From NCBI GenBank assembly GCA_000499405.2, contig HG738137.1, forward strand, positions 8,693,609-8,757,608: DNA of 64,000 bases, given 5' to 3'. Positions 1 through 13,300 of this stretch are shown here, piece after piece (within the stretch, counting starts at the first letter, position 1; each line of letters begins with the position of its first letter). A model generated the notes under the pieces. That model was not told the DNA's origin. It saw only the letters and a program-made list of their open reading frames with translations, and made no database searches. The translations under genes and the position numbers were made by a program. This DNA is from Onchocerca volvulus. Lineage: Eukaryota; Nematoda; Chromadorea; Rhabditida; Onchocercidae.

Positions 1-1500
1 AAAAATTTACAAGTAAAAAGATACGTTATGTGCATATTAATTGTATGAGTAAGGATAATAAAGGTATTTATTGTATGAGTAAAGGCATATTTACTGTATG
101 AACATCAATATATAACAATAAGAATTATAAATTATAATCAAGATAATTATAATTCTTCAAAAATGTATAAATGTTATAGTTGTTGTAAGAGTATTTTGTT
201 ACAATAATAAATATTCTAATAATTAGCATTTTATACTTTATTGCAATTTGTTTCGAAAAATAGGCAAACTAAAAGTTTTTTCATTTAAAATTAATAAACT
301 TGTGGAATTAAATTATTTAAAATTGTCTAATTTTTACAGCAATTGCAACTAAGTGGTAATTAATGGTAATTACATCATTAATTACAGAATATTTGTTACT
401 ATTGTAAAAATTACTCATACAATGAACAAATCAAACAAAGTCAAGTCTTCTCATTGATAATTATAATACAATCATTCTTAAATTAAGGATATCTATAGAT
501 TAAACTATGTTTGTTATTGTTTATTTACTTATTAATTTGAGTATTTCTTACTTTCGCTTTCATTCTTTTTTATAAAAAGAATAGAAAATTTTGATGAACT
601 AAAATCGAAAATCGAATAAAATTTCAAAAAAGAAAAAATTAATGCTTGAAGAAGGAAATATATAATTGCAAGCAAATTTTATCCCGTTTTGGGCTACAAA
701 ATTCATATCAAAACAGAGCATTTATTGATGTTTGATTGAATGGAAAAAACAATTTTGGTTTTTGTCCATTTTCATTTTTCACACATAAAAGCATTCCTGT
801 ATATATTTTAGCTTTTTCGACGAATAAATTATATTTATTATTGTTTCCTTCCTTTTTTTCTTCTTTTTTTTATTCAAAAAATGTTTTTTATTTTTTGAGA
901 TCATTTCTTAATTTATGATTCCTTTCCAAAAGTTATAACAAATTAATTAAGTTTATCATTTGCAAAATGAGCAAATAACACAATAATTAAGAAAGCAAGC
1001 AAACTGAACATAAAAATTCATACAAATATTATTATTCTTTCCATAAATTTTCTATTTTTCATGATATATATATTAAGGTAAAAAGATAGCAAATAACTAA
1101 AATATGATAAACAAGTTAAAAAACTGAGAAGTAAAAATAAGTGAAAAAAAAATTAGAAGCAAAAAATATAAATTAAATAAATTTCTAGTAAGTGAAAAAT
1201 TTAATAAATAAACAATTCCAATAATAATTATAATAATATGGAAAATATAATATTAAAAAAACAGCGGATGATGTTATGATCAGATTAATTACTAAATGAA
1301 ATGATCATATAAATTACTAGAAAATTACTACATGAAGCGATCAGATCAGATTAATTGCTATTTTAATGTATACTATAATCATGGTATCATAAAGAAAATA
1401 TATCATACTAATTTGTTCGAAAAAATATTATGGCAATACTAATGATGATAGTTATAAATAATCTTTATCGTTTTAATTTGCAAATTACAGTTATAAATAA

Positions 1501-1795
1501 TCATGATAAATAACAACAATGATACGATAAATTATAAATATAATTTATAATTTTTTTTTTGTTTACGCTACGATTAAATTGTCAATATTTATTTTTACCA
1601 AAAGTTTTATAAACAAATTGTTCAAAAAGTTTATCAACAAATCAAGGAAAAAAAAAAGTCATGATAGATAATAATAACGATACAATAAATTATAAATATA
1701 ATTGGTAATTTTTTGTTTATACAAATATTAAATTGCTATAATTTATTTTTATTCGAAAGTTTTTATAAACAAATTATTGAAAAGTTCCATCAAAA
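1501..1795. repeat. Tandem duplication, two units of about 158 bp
   Basis: Unit 1 starts at 1501 and unit 2 at 1659; both begin TCATGATA, share AAATTATAAATATAATT, a poly-T/GTTTA stretch and a TTTATAAACAAATT segment, with substitutions and small indels. Confidence 0.7.
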
Positions 1796-2079
1796 ATACT
1801 TCAGAAAACAAATCATTCATCGCTTTTTTTTTTTTTTTTTTTCAATTTAATGATATGATAAAATGACAATAAAACTGACACCATAAAAAGAATAAATACT
1901 AATATAGGAAGAGAAGGGAAAAGAGAGCGGAAAATTGATGGGATAATTTGGATGAGAGAGAGAGAGAAAACTATTGCGAAGATTCGTGCAAAATTTTATT
2001 TACAAACAAGATTTATTGCCAACAAATAGTTAAGAAATTCAAATAACATTCACCAATTTTAGTATTGAGTTTTTCATTC

Positions 2080-2165
2080 CGCCTCCGCTCCTTTCACGTC
2101 CGCTTCCGCTTCCGTCCTTCTTCCGTCCCTTTTCCGTCCTTCCGTTCCCGCCTTTTTTCTCCCCC
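2080..2165. repeat. Pyrimidine tract with degenerate TTCCGTCC repeats
   Basis: An almost pure C/T strand on plus, with a recurring (C)CGTCC/TTCCG word. Such asymmetric tracts can form triplex DNA; no function is shown. Confidence 0.6.
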
Positions 2166-2831
2166 GCATTTGATTGCATTATAATTGAGAATAATAAAAT
2201 TGAAAAATGTTGCTATTATTATTGATAAATTAGCGATGGAGTTATTAAGATTTTTTTTTTTCTTTGAAGGTGAAAAATCAATAAAATGATAGTTTTGATG
2301 AAATTTGCAGTAAAAGCTTTATTACTAAAACGGGACAAAATATACAAATATATAAACATTCATCCATTCATTCATCCATCTATCAATCCCAAAATTGATG
2401 CATGTAAAAAGGATAGCTGATAGTAGTAAGTAGTAAATAGAAAGAAGAGATGAAATTTTTGGACATGATAAATGGAAGAGGAGGAGAAGGAGGAGGAGGA
2501 GAAGGAAGAGGAGGAGGAGAATTTCATGGATGAACTCCTCCCAGTTCATTCTCGTCGATGGAAGGAAAGAGGAAAAAGAAGAAGAAGGAAAAGGAGGAGG
2601 AAGAGAAGGAAGAAAAGGAGGAAGAGAATGATATCGCAGTAATACTAACATAGAAGAGCATTCGAAATTCTTTTTCAACAATTTCTTAACCATTCTTTTC
2701 ATTCTTTCTTCCTTTCTTTCTCTTCCCCTCCCTTTCTCTTTCTCTCTCTCTCTTATCAAATTCTCATCCAAATTGATGATACTTTTTCGTCAAAAAATTT
2801 CCATTCGTTAAAATTTGAGCTATTGGTACCA

Positions 2832-2961
2832 GAAATTCTCTTCTCGCTTTCTCCCAGAAGAAAATTGAAGTCTCGGGATTCTCTTACCGATTTCTCCCAG
2901 AATAAAATCGAAGTCTCGGGATTCTCTTACTGCTTTCTCCCAGAATAAAATTGAAGTTTCG
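2832..2961. repeat. 43-bp minisatellite, 3 units
   Basis: Units at 2832-2875, 2876-2918 and 2919-2961, each of the form GGATTCTCTTAC...TTTCTCCCAGAATAAAA...GAAGTCTCG. Units 2 and 3 differ at only a few bases; unit 1 is more diverged. Confidence 0.85.
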
Positions 2962-3121
2962 AAAGTGTGGTCGATTTAGAGAGAATGGAGGAAAGAAAAA
3001 ACAAGAGAAAAAAAAGCAAAATGTTTGGTAAAATTGATGAAAAATAGCTCTCATTTACTTTCTTACATTTTCAAATAACATGTTCCATTGGAGTAATTAT
3101 TCATTTAGTCGCCTGTTTCAG

Positions 3122-3210
3122 ATCGAACTACCCCATTTACTGTCGAAATATCGCGAGAAGCTGGAATGTTTAGCGAAAGTAATCATAATCCAATTGACAA
3201 AGTCGCAAAG
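3122..3210 (+). other. Orphan exon-like segment
   Basis: A TGTTTCAG acceptor ends at 3121 and a possible donor AAAG|GTTTAA lies at 3210/3211. The 89 nt between read as 29 codons (ELPHLLSKYREKLECLAKV...) with higher G+C than the surroundings. About 35 bp of it recurs imperfectly some 78 bp downstream (3240-3275) without an open frame, which argues for a non-coding repeat. No neighbouring exons could be chained to it. Confidence 0.2.
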
Positions 3211-5581
3211 GTTTAATGTCATCGCAAAATAAATCGCAACAAGTCAGGAATGTTTAGCTAAAGTAATCGTACTCACAATTCACAATTGACCCGGTTGCTA
3301 GGATTTAACGAACTTTTTCATGAAGGAAATCCCTGTTTGTTTAAGTACTTAACCGTTTTTAACTTTACTTTATTATCATCTCCCATATATTTTAAATTTT
3401 TTAATATTTTGCATATATTTTAAATATTTTGAAATTTTAAATTAAAATAAATGTAGCATCCATAAGCTTAAGATGTTTGTAATTTTTAAACTTCAAGATT
3501 ATGCCCAATATTTCTTCCTCTTTTATTTCATATTTCACAATTTGAAATCAAAATAATACAAATTTACTAATGGTAATAATTTGAAATCTTTAATCTAAAA
3601 ATGGTGCTGTAAATTTTTCTCTTTTCAGAAAATCCAAAACTATGCCACGAATAGCATATGTTTCATACAAATGTAGTTTTTTATACATAATTAATAATTC
3701 TCATACCTGACTATTATAAATATAATTTTTATGTTTAAACAATAATTTGATCAATATTTCCAATGTTTAACCATTATAGTTAATTGTTGATATTTTGAAA
3801 AATACAGAATTAACATCATTTATAAATTCACTTTCTCTTTTTTTCCTTTTTTACTCAATAATCATTAATTATGGTAGTAATTATTTAAATAGGTGATGAT
3901 AATTGAAAGAGGATAAGACATAGAGAAAAGGAGAGAAAGAGAAAAGAGAGAGAGAGAGAGGAAGAGGGGGAGAGAAGAAAAGGAAAGCAATTTCGTAGTT
4001 AAAAATGATTTGCAATTAAATGTTATTTATATGTTTGAAGTAATTTACGTCTTATTCAACTGTCACATTTTTATGTGGGATGATAAATTAACAAATTTGC
4101 CACATTAACTTTCTCTCAGGTAATTTTCTCTCTCTTATCTTTTTGTCTCGCAAACATCAGGAACAAAAAAAAAAAAAAAAAAAGAAAAAAAATTATAATT
4201 AAAGAAATTTGGCCTCTTATATGACCCTTCCTTTCGGTTTTTATTTAATTTCAGAACTTTTATTAACTAATTTTATAATTATATAAGCATTGATATAAAA
4301 AAAAGCGATCAAATATTCGCTGATTCTGCGATACAACGGGAAAAATCTATCAGTTATTTTTGATTACCTTAGATATATTCATATTTTCCTTTAAATTTCT
4401 ACTTCTGTTCTATATTTTCTCTCAAGAAACAAATTAGTAAAAAAAAAAAAGTGAATCAATTATAATGTAAATGAAATAATCATATGATTGGGAAAGCGTT
4501 AAACTGATAACGAAATAATTTTACGAGTAGATAAAAAAGAATTCTTATCTATCAGAACTTATCATCTTATCAATATAAGTTTCTCTTGCTGAAAGATATT
4601 ATTATTGCCCGTTAACAGAAGCAAATCGTTTTCTAACTATCAATCTATCAATCTATCATACTGATAAAATGATTTATGATCCTTGAATTTGTACTTGTTT
4701 TATCATTTTAATACAATGATAACATAGTAGTGACACTTATCTACCTTGCTTTTCTACCTGTATCCTCCCTCGAAATATACCGTCAAATTTCATTTGTCAT
4801 CATCATTTCTTCAAAAATAACTTAAAATTTAACTTTCCCTCTTTCTTTCTTTCTCTTTCTCTCTCTCTCCTTTACCTTTTCCCTTTCTCTCTTTTATCCT
4901 CCTTGGGAAAAGAAAATGTTGCTTAATTTACGATTCAATTTAGCATAAATTAATTAACTGATGTAAGTTGAGCAATGTCGAAACTGCTAAGCAATTATAT
5001 CGTTTTCCATCATTATTTTAATGATTGGAGTCTTTTTTTTCTATTTGATTCGTGATAACAAACTGATAACAGAAGAAAAAAGAAAAAAAAGGGGAAAAAA
5101 ATGAATGATAAGAGATATTAATCATTAATAAAATATATAAAAGAAATCTTTCATTGTCAAAAATCCTTCAAAATTTTTAATTTTTCCATAATTTAAAAAT
5201 TTTCTAATTAAACTTACATTATTAGCTTTTCGGTAAAAATTTTTATCTTCAATACATCTTCTTATCCAAATTATTTAAATCTAATATTCTATCGATTCAT
5301 TTTCAATTTTTTTTATTTTTTTTTCTCATTTCAAATACTTTTTTTTTAGTATTAGGAAAATTGATAAATAAATTAGATAATGTTAAACAAATAAGGAAAA
5401 AAAGTAGCTAAAAATTGGAAAGAAGCGATATATCTTTTTTTTTTTTTTTTTTGATTATAACAAAAAATGTAAAATCAATTTGTCTCTTCCGATGAACATA
5501 ACTGAATATTCATTTTATTGATTATCATTAAGTGCCTTTAACAATAATGAGACATACGAAATCAAAATATACATCATGCTT

Positions 5582-5960
5582 GAATTGATATTTATATCCA
5601 TTTCAAATTTAAATACACTGTATATAATTTGCTTCATCTTATCAACAAGTCAAAATAAAAATGACACCTTTATCAGTCATAATCGTAAAAATAACAAATA
5701 TCTCTGCATTAAAATATAAATTAAATATATATTATATTAAATTGATATTTATATCCATTTCATTTATAGATATTCTATGATATTTGCCTCGTCTTATCCG
5801 TAAGTCAAAATAAATGATATTTTAGCAATAATAAATTTTTGATGGGAATTTTTTTTTAACCATTCTTTGGCCAAACATTTTTGCATTATTAAGTGAAAAT
5901 AAATGATATTTTTAATCAATCATGAATTTTATCATAAGTCTAGCAAACATTTCTGCATTA
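5582..5960. repeat. Satellite-like tandem repeat, period about 157 bp, 2.4 units
   Basis: GATATTTATATCCATTTCA recurs at about 5587 and 5744, each followed by CTTATC..AAGTCAAAATAAA. A third partial copy around 5880-5960 shares GCATTATTAA..GAAAATAAATGATATTTT. Confidence 0.6.
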
Positions 5961-6695
5961 TTAATACTATATCCTAATTATGTATACTAAAAAATTTAAA
6001 AGAAAAAAATTGAAAAAAAATGAAAAAAAAAATATAATAAATAAATAAAATGAAGTATTAATATTTACAAATCATAATAAATATATTAATCCGAAAAAAA
6101 TAAACATTTAATTTATGAATGTTTATTTTTATTAGTAAATTTGTGAAAGAAAGAGAAAGTAATTAAATATAAATTTGAATTGTTTTAATAAATGTCTACT
6201 AATCTGAAAAAAAAGTTGAGTATTAATTTATACTACCATCACTTTTTTTGAAATTTTTGATAATAGAGACTTTAGACTTTTTTTTTTTAAATTTCTACTG
6301 CTAGTAAATTATTCCGTAATGTAATTTGAGAGTATTAAATTTTTGTCGATAATTACAAAAAGAAAGGGTAGAGAATTTAACAAATAAATTCGAATCATTT
6401 CAAATTATTCTTTTAAAATTTATACAATGGATAAGTTACCACTATTACTTTTATGTTTGAATATTTGTACAATTGAATATGTACCACATATATGATTTAA
6501 AGAAAAAAAAAAAAAAAAAAACCGAAATAATCAATATAATGCTTTCGGACGGATGCTCGAATCAATCAAGCTCAAGAATGAATGAACTTTCACCTTTTGA
6601 ATGGAAACATTACCATCATTAAAAAATGAAAGTATAGAAAAATAAATAATCACAATACCCGAATATAGTTACTCTTAATTTTTTAATCTTCTTAA

Positions 6696-6729
6696 AAAAT
6701 TTTCTAATTAGTATTAATTAGAAAATTTT
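6696..6729. repeat. Perfect 15-bp inverted repeat
   Basis: Arms AAAATTTTCTAATTA / TAATTAGAAAATTTT around a GTAT loop; part of the left arm recurs at 6720-6745. A cruciform or hairpin is possible; it is probably just AT-rich drift. Confidence 0.7.
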
Positions 6730-7307
6730 CTAGTTAGTATTAATTTCTGTTAAATGTTTCAAAATTTCATGTTATAAATAATTTGTTCACCAAAATTATA
6801 AATATTATATTAAAAATATTTCAAAAAGACAAAAAAAAAAATGCACCACAAAATACTGCACAAATTAGCAACCAAAATTAAAACAGTAAACATTATACAA
6901 AAAAAAAAGCTCAATAGAATATGACATTGAAATCAATTTAAATATATGAAATTTGAAATTTCATAAATTAAAGTTAATTTGAAAAAAGACTGATGAAGAT
7001 CGAAAAAAATCAATATCATTATCAAAAATTCACAAAATTATATCACAATTTTAAGCAATACTATTTCTATAGTCTACAAAGTATATTGGAAAGAGAAAAT
7101 TCGATATTTGTTTGTAAATTTTCAAATTTAAGGGAAAAAAATCTGTTGAATTTTTCTAAAAAAGAAAGTTTTGTTTTTTATTCATCTAAAACAATAATAT
7201 AACTTGATTTTGCAGACTATATTAATGAAACAACTAACTCAATCGATCAAAAACTATTAAAATTTCGATCAATATATACTGACAAAGCTTCACAGTTAGG
7301 CTTGAAT

Positions 7308-10300
7308 TCATAGCATACTGATAGTTGGCCTATAATGGCCTGGTACCATATTCAATTGTTCAAGGATTGGTATGCTTACCGTAATCCAATGATATTTCTC
7401 GGGAAATCTTATCTCACATGATGTTGCATGATTTAATTTCAAATTACATAAAATTCGCGTTCGAATACCATGTTTAGTTCCATTTTTTGGCATCGGCAAA
7501 CATTGAATTTGAATTAATTCTGTTGGCATTTCAATCACATTTCGACCATTGATTAGAATTTGCTGCAGATTTATTAAATTATGTTTTAAAAAAAAAATTC
7601 AGCTTTTCAAATAATCGTAAATTTTTAGTTTTAAAAATTAATTTTAAACTTGAAAAAAAGCTTTAACATAATTTTTAATAATTAATGAAAATTGTAATCA
7701 TATAGCATGACGAAAATGTTCAATTATTTCCATCTATCTTAGGAAATCTTCATTTTTGCTTGATTTCTGCTCTCATATAACGAATTACACAATCAGAAAA
7801 AGCAAGCTATTTTAATAAAAAATAAAAATCTTCAGAATCTTCGAGAAAAAACTTTGATAAGTTTTAAAAAAATTTTCAGGAAGAAATACTGGAAAAGAAG
7901 TAACATAAAAATAAATAAATTATTTTTTATCATAGAGTTGATCATTCTCTTCATTATCACTAACGATGCTATATTTTCTTATCATCACCATCATCATCAC
8001 TGGTCTCACAGGAGAAATTTTTTTCAAAAATTTTGAAAAAATTCATTTATTTATTTATTTTTTTTATCAAAATGACTTGTTTTTCTTATTGTGTAATTTG
8101 TTATATAGGACAAGAATCGAGAAAAAAAAGTGAAAATTTTAAAAAATAGTAGCAGAAATGATGCTTTTATTGTTTTTAATCTCTTTCCAAAAAAAGAAAA
8201 ATATTTATTAAATTTGAAAATTGGAATTCAATTTTTTTTTAAAAAATTACGCATAGTTTAAATTTTTTTAATCAAAAATTTGGCAGAATTGGATGAATAA
8301 AATAAAGTGAAGAAAGATGAAGCAAAATTATCAAATAAAAATATTAATAATTAAGTGTATAAATAATAAATTATTTTAGTTATTGATTTCAACCAGAAGT
8401 AGTACGAGATTTGAAATAAACAAGATGTGAACAAATGCAATTAGTCAAAAATTGGTTTAGAATAAAAGCAAAGAAGCTACTTAATGCTTTTGCAATTCAT
8501 ATTTATCTAATTTTTCCTTCTCTCAATTCTCAAGAATACCAATGAATTCCTAACCAATTCATGTTATTAGCTATAGCTAATTTTCAAAATTTTTACGAAA
8601 CTCTGTCTCATCGATCCAGAATTTCCTTCTCAAAGATGGCTAAAAACGTAAAAATAAAACTGTAAAACAAGTGAAAAGAAGGAGCAAACTTGCAAAATAG
8701 GTTTAAAAAAAGAAGCAAAATTACGAAGTAAAAAAAATCTGAACAAAGCTATTATTTTTTCGAGCGAAATTTTTCATGAAAAATTTGTAATCGTGAATTG
8801 AATTTTTCTATAACAAAGATAATAGCAATTTTTTAAGATAATATATTTTATCGTAAGATTAGTTTAGTTCTTTTTATTTCTAAAATAAGCATTGCAAATT
8901 TTGAAATAGCTTATCAAATTTCAGAAAAAGTCACTAATTAAAAAAAGGAAAGGTAATTCTTTTTAAGGATGAATGGATAAATATATCTTCTATTATTATT
9001 AATTACAAGAATTTCATAAAAGCTTACAAAGTAATAATATGTTTATATGTGAAAAAGTAAGCAAATCATGAAAAAACGTACATCAACTAAATATTTATTA
9101 ATTATATTTATGTTCATTAATTACGAATCGACAATCTCCTTGCGTACTTAATGACTTACCGATTTGTACATTGTCGTAACATAAATGTAATAAACGTATA
9201 TTACGTTAACTGTATGCTTATTAATTATTATTCATTATTACCTATATTTGTGTTCATTAATTATCATTCATCTTTCAAATATTAAACCGAAAATTTTCGA
9301 AGTTAAACATTTCTTCATCTCATCAAGAATTGCTTAAATTTTAAACAAATTATTAAGCAATCATTATTATCAAATCGATAATTCAGAATCAAATCCATCG
9401 TTTTCTTCAGGCATAATTTTATCTTAAATATCATCGAAAAATTCGAATTTGTGAAGGGAAAATGATTGTCTTTCCAAATTTTGCCACATATTGTCGCTTA
9501 TTATGAAAAGGCTAAAAATAAGATTGGAATAATGATGAATAACTTTGTCCATGGATAAAATGGAATGGAAAGGAATAAAATTCGAGTTAGAACAAAAATG
9601 CGGTTCCCATGAATTGTTTTGGCATGAAATTTTAAAAAAGAAGAAAGGAAACAAAAAAATGGAAAAAAAGAGAAAGGAAGGAAAATTGAGGAACGAATGA
9701 TAAATTGGCATTGTGCTTCTTCTTTCAATTCCAAAATACAAATAACTAACTTAGAATTTGCCACAATTTTTTGAATAATTTTTTAATTAATAATTTATTC
9801 GAAATATTCAAACGGTGACAACAATTATTAGAATCATTCCTTAATATGCTGTTTAATTAGCAGGTAGAAGAGGAGAAGAAAAAAAGGAAAAATGTGTAGA
9901 AGATTATCTAAATATTTAAAGAAAAAAATTTATTTAAATATTTTACATTAACTCAAAGTGAATCATTACATACGGTTATTTTGTGTTAATTTAATTATTG
10001 ATTTAATTATCAATAATTATCAACATATTTATGAATGAAACAATAGTTAACTAATTAATCCAAATTGTTTTTGTGTTAGTGTAAATAATCGTAATCGAAA
10101 GTTAATACTAGTAAATAATGGAATAAAATGATTTGAATAATTAGGGAATCAAAAAAATCGATTACCAGTAATTCAATCAAATATTACCAATATAATCGAT
10201 AACAGGCAGTACATTAGTAATTTCGGTAATTATTATTACTCTTTAAAATATTCCATTTTTTTCAAAATATTTCAGATATTCCATGCAAGAGTTGCTGCTA

Positions 10301-13300
10301 ATGAATAATAAAATTTCCATTTTTTTACCCGTAAAATTTCAATAATCACCTTTAAGCGGTAGTAATATATTACAATTTTGAAATTAAATATATATTAAAT
10401 TTATTTAATTAAATTAATTAGTAAGCCAGTTGTTTCTTTCATTTATAATTTTATAATTTTTTTATTGCTTGAAAAATTTTCCTACACTCATAAAAATATT
10501 TAAAGTTCATACAAGAATCATTTGTATTATTTTTATTTTTTATATAAAATATCGAAAGTAATAATTGATATTGAATAACGAATGATTAAATAAATAAGTG
10601 TAGCGAATGAAATAAAATTAATGACGGAATTATTAATTAAGAAATAATAAACAGAAATCAAATCTGAAAGAAGCAAAAGTATTAGCATAGTAGTCCAAAA
10701 ATAAAATCAAAAATAGGTATATTATTTATTCAATCATAGCTATTCTTAATTTGCATATCAAATATAAAAAGTTTTTATTTCTATAAAAGCAAAAAAATCG
10801 TTTTTTAATGGAAAAATAAGGAAAGCGATATGATAAAAAGGATAGAGAAGAAAAAAAAAAGAAGAAATGGGTATGAAAAAAGAAAAAAAAAAACTTAAGT
10901 TGCTTTCTACCTTTGCATTTTGTGTAGCCCAATTAATATATTCAGACATCTTTCCCATTCTTTTTTTTTTTTTTTTTTTTTTTTTTGATTTATTCCAAAT
11001 ATAATTTATATGGTGGTGAATGCAAATAATACGCGTATTACTAAGCAAGGAAGAAAAAAAGCAAGCACGTCGGGTAAAATGGAAAAATTCCCGGTAATAT
11101 TGCATATCCCATTCTTTCATCTGTTGCATAAATGCATTATTTTCATTCTTCTTCTGTAATTTTTTTGTTCTGCAAAACCTAAAAGCATATTTAATTCATT
11201 TATATTTTTTTTTAAGAGCTAAAAATAGAAGGTGAAGAAAGAAAGAACCTATGAGTTATTATAAATTAATCAATTTTATCATATCAGAAAGAAAAAGAAT
11301 CTATGAATTGTTTTAAACCAATCATTGTATCATGTCAAAAAGAAAAAAGAAAAAGTTTCTTATATTTTTCGTTTTTTGCTTCTTTTTTTTTAATTATTAC
11401 TTATTAAAATATTCTTTTTTTTTTTTCTAGTTAGAAATCAATAAATTTGTTATAAGAAAAAGAAATTATTGCGCAATATTTCCTTAAAAAATACTTTTAT
11501 GATTATAATTATTATGTTGCGTGACCGGCTCCAGCTGATCCGAAAGTTCTTAAATATGCGCCTATTTGAATGCAATTCTTTCTCAGTATTTCAAGTCAAT
11601 CGATGAAGAATTTGAACCATTGTATAGCAAATAATAACGAACATTTACATTTTTATTTATATAGATTATTTGTCGACTATTACATAGCAATGAATCAATG
11701 AATAGTTCACCTACTTTGTTCATCTGTTAATCGGAGCATTTTGGCGGGAAACATGTTTATCCTTAGGACAGATAAAAAAAAGTAGGCATATCTATACATA
11801 TCTAAAAACACGTGCCTATTCGAATGCAACGTTTTTTCAAAATTTCAAATCAATCAGTGAAGAACTTGAGACGTTGTGTCAAAAGCTATAACGAACATTT
11901 ACATTTTTATTTTTATAGATAATTTGAATAATGTATATTATATATATGAATTCCATTTTATTGCTTGCAAATCCTTTTGCTCAATTTACAAATGATAAGA
12001 TTGCACTTGTGCAATTAACAGAAATTAATTATTATTCGAAAAGGAAAAGATAAAAGAAATATTAGTTAAAGCTAACGAATTGTTAATTAAATTTTAAAAC
12101 AATATCGACAAGTTTCAACGTATAATATGAAATTAACAATATTTCTAAATTTAATTTCACCTATAAACATTTCTGAAAAATGAGTTAATTTATTCGAATA
12201 AGTTTTGAAAAAAATATTTTTTATAATAATAATTATGCATAATCTCAAAATTACCAACAAGAAGGATCACGTAAAGAATAATCAAAAGAATCACATAAAG
12301 AAGTAACCAATGAGAACGTGATGAGAAGGATCACGTTGAGCAAATCTGATCAACGAAAAAAAATAATTATTTCAATAATTAAGTATCCGTAATATGCTTG
12401 TATTATGAATGTAAAATTAGTAAACTACTATTGAAGTCGAATCTAACGGATTTTTAAAATGCTTCTGAAGATTGCCACACGAATGTAAATTCTCTTGGAA
12501 TCTGCTATCCATCTATCTCTTCTAATTTTTCGCGTCTGGGATATAATAAATTAAACTTTTTAATACTTACTCTATATTTATGTGTTAATTTCAAATGTGA
12601 TATGTTTTTTAATCAAAAGTAAAAATAAGCGGATAAAATTTTGAATACAAAACACTTGTTTTTTCTAAAAATATCAAATTAGTAAATAGATTTTATGATC
12701 TTCATCTATCTCTGCTACATCATCATTTATTATCACTGTAATTGCTGTTATTAGCAAAAACTAATCACTACCACTGATCACTGATAACAATCAACTATAA
12801 GAATTATCATGATTTCCAATCATAATTATTAAAATTAACTAATTTTTTCAAATATTACTTTAATCATAAATTAATGAAGAAAATTGAATAAAATTAAATT
12901 AGTTTTTAATTTAACTTAAAAATTATCATGCAAAATACATGATAATTTAAAATCATCAGGTATAATACATTATAATTTATTTGAATTATTCTTTTCTGGT
13001 AAGCGATTAGTGATTAGTGATTAAAAACATGCAATTTGAGAATACTAATAGAGGGTGAGATGGGACGAGAAAAATTTGAAGACATTGACAGAACAAGGAA
13101 CAGGATGAGAAAAGATAGGTAAAGATTTGTAAAATAAAGGAATTTGAAAGTTTTCTGATAGTTACCACCGTCACTCATGTCAATTCCTATCAATCGCTCC
13201 GCTTTCAGCCATCATCATCATTATTATCACGAAACCGTCTACTCTTCCAAGAAGTTGATCATTTAATGTAATAATTTATGAAAGCATTAAATGTGCCCAA

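Larger units (their letters stand above)
1..7307. other. Left intergenic region, repeat-rich
   Basis: Apart from the exon-like segment at 3122 I see no gene. It holds a tandem duplication of about 158 bp (1501-1795), a CCGTCC/TTCCG pyrimidine tract (2080-2165), purine-rich low complexity (2460-2620), a 43-bp minisatellite, GA and CT microsatellites (3940-3975, 4840-4880), tandem units of about 157 bp (5582-5960) and a hairpin at 6696. Long open frames here (for example 2325-2771 minus) lie in simple sequence and are not credible genes. Confidence 0.6.

Noticed and set aside
2325..2771. 148-codon minus-strand open frame
   Set aside because: It runs through GAAGGAGGA-type purine repeats; the predicted protein is Ser/Phe/Leu/Pro low complexity and lacks domain features.
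9424..9764. Two overlapping minus-strand open frames of 87-105 codons
   Set aside because: Both are Phe/Ser-rich products of A-rich DNA within Nudix intron 7 and have no conserved motif.
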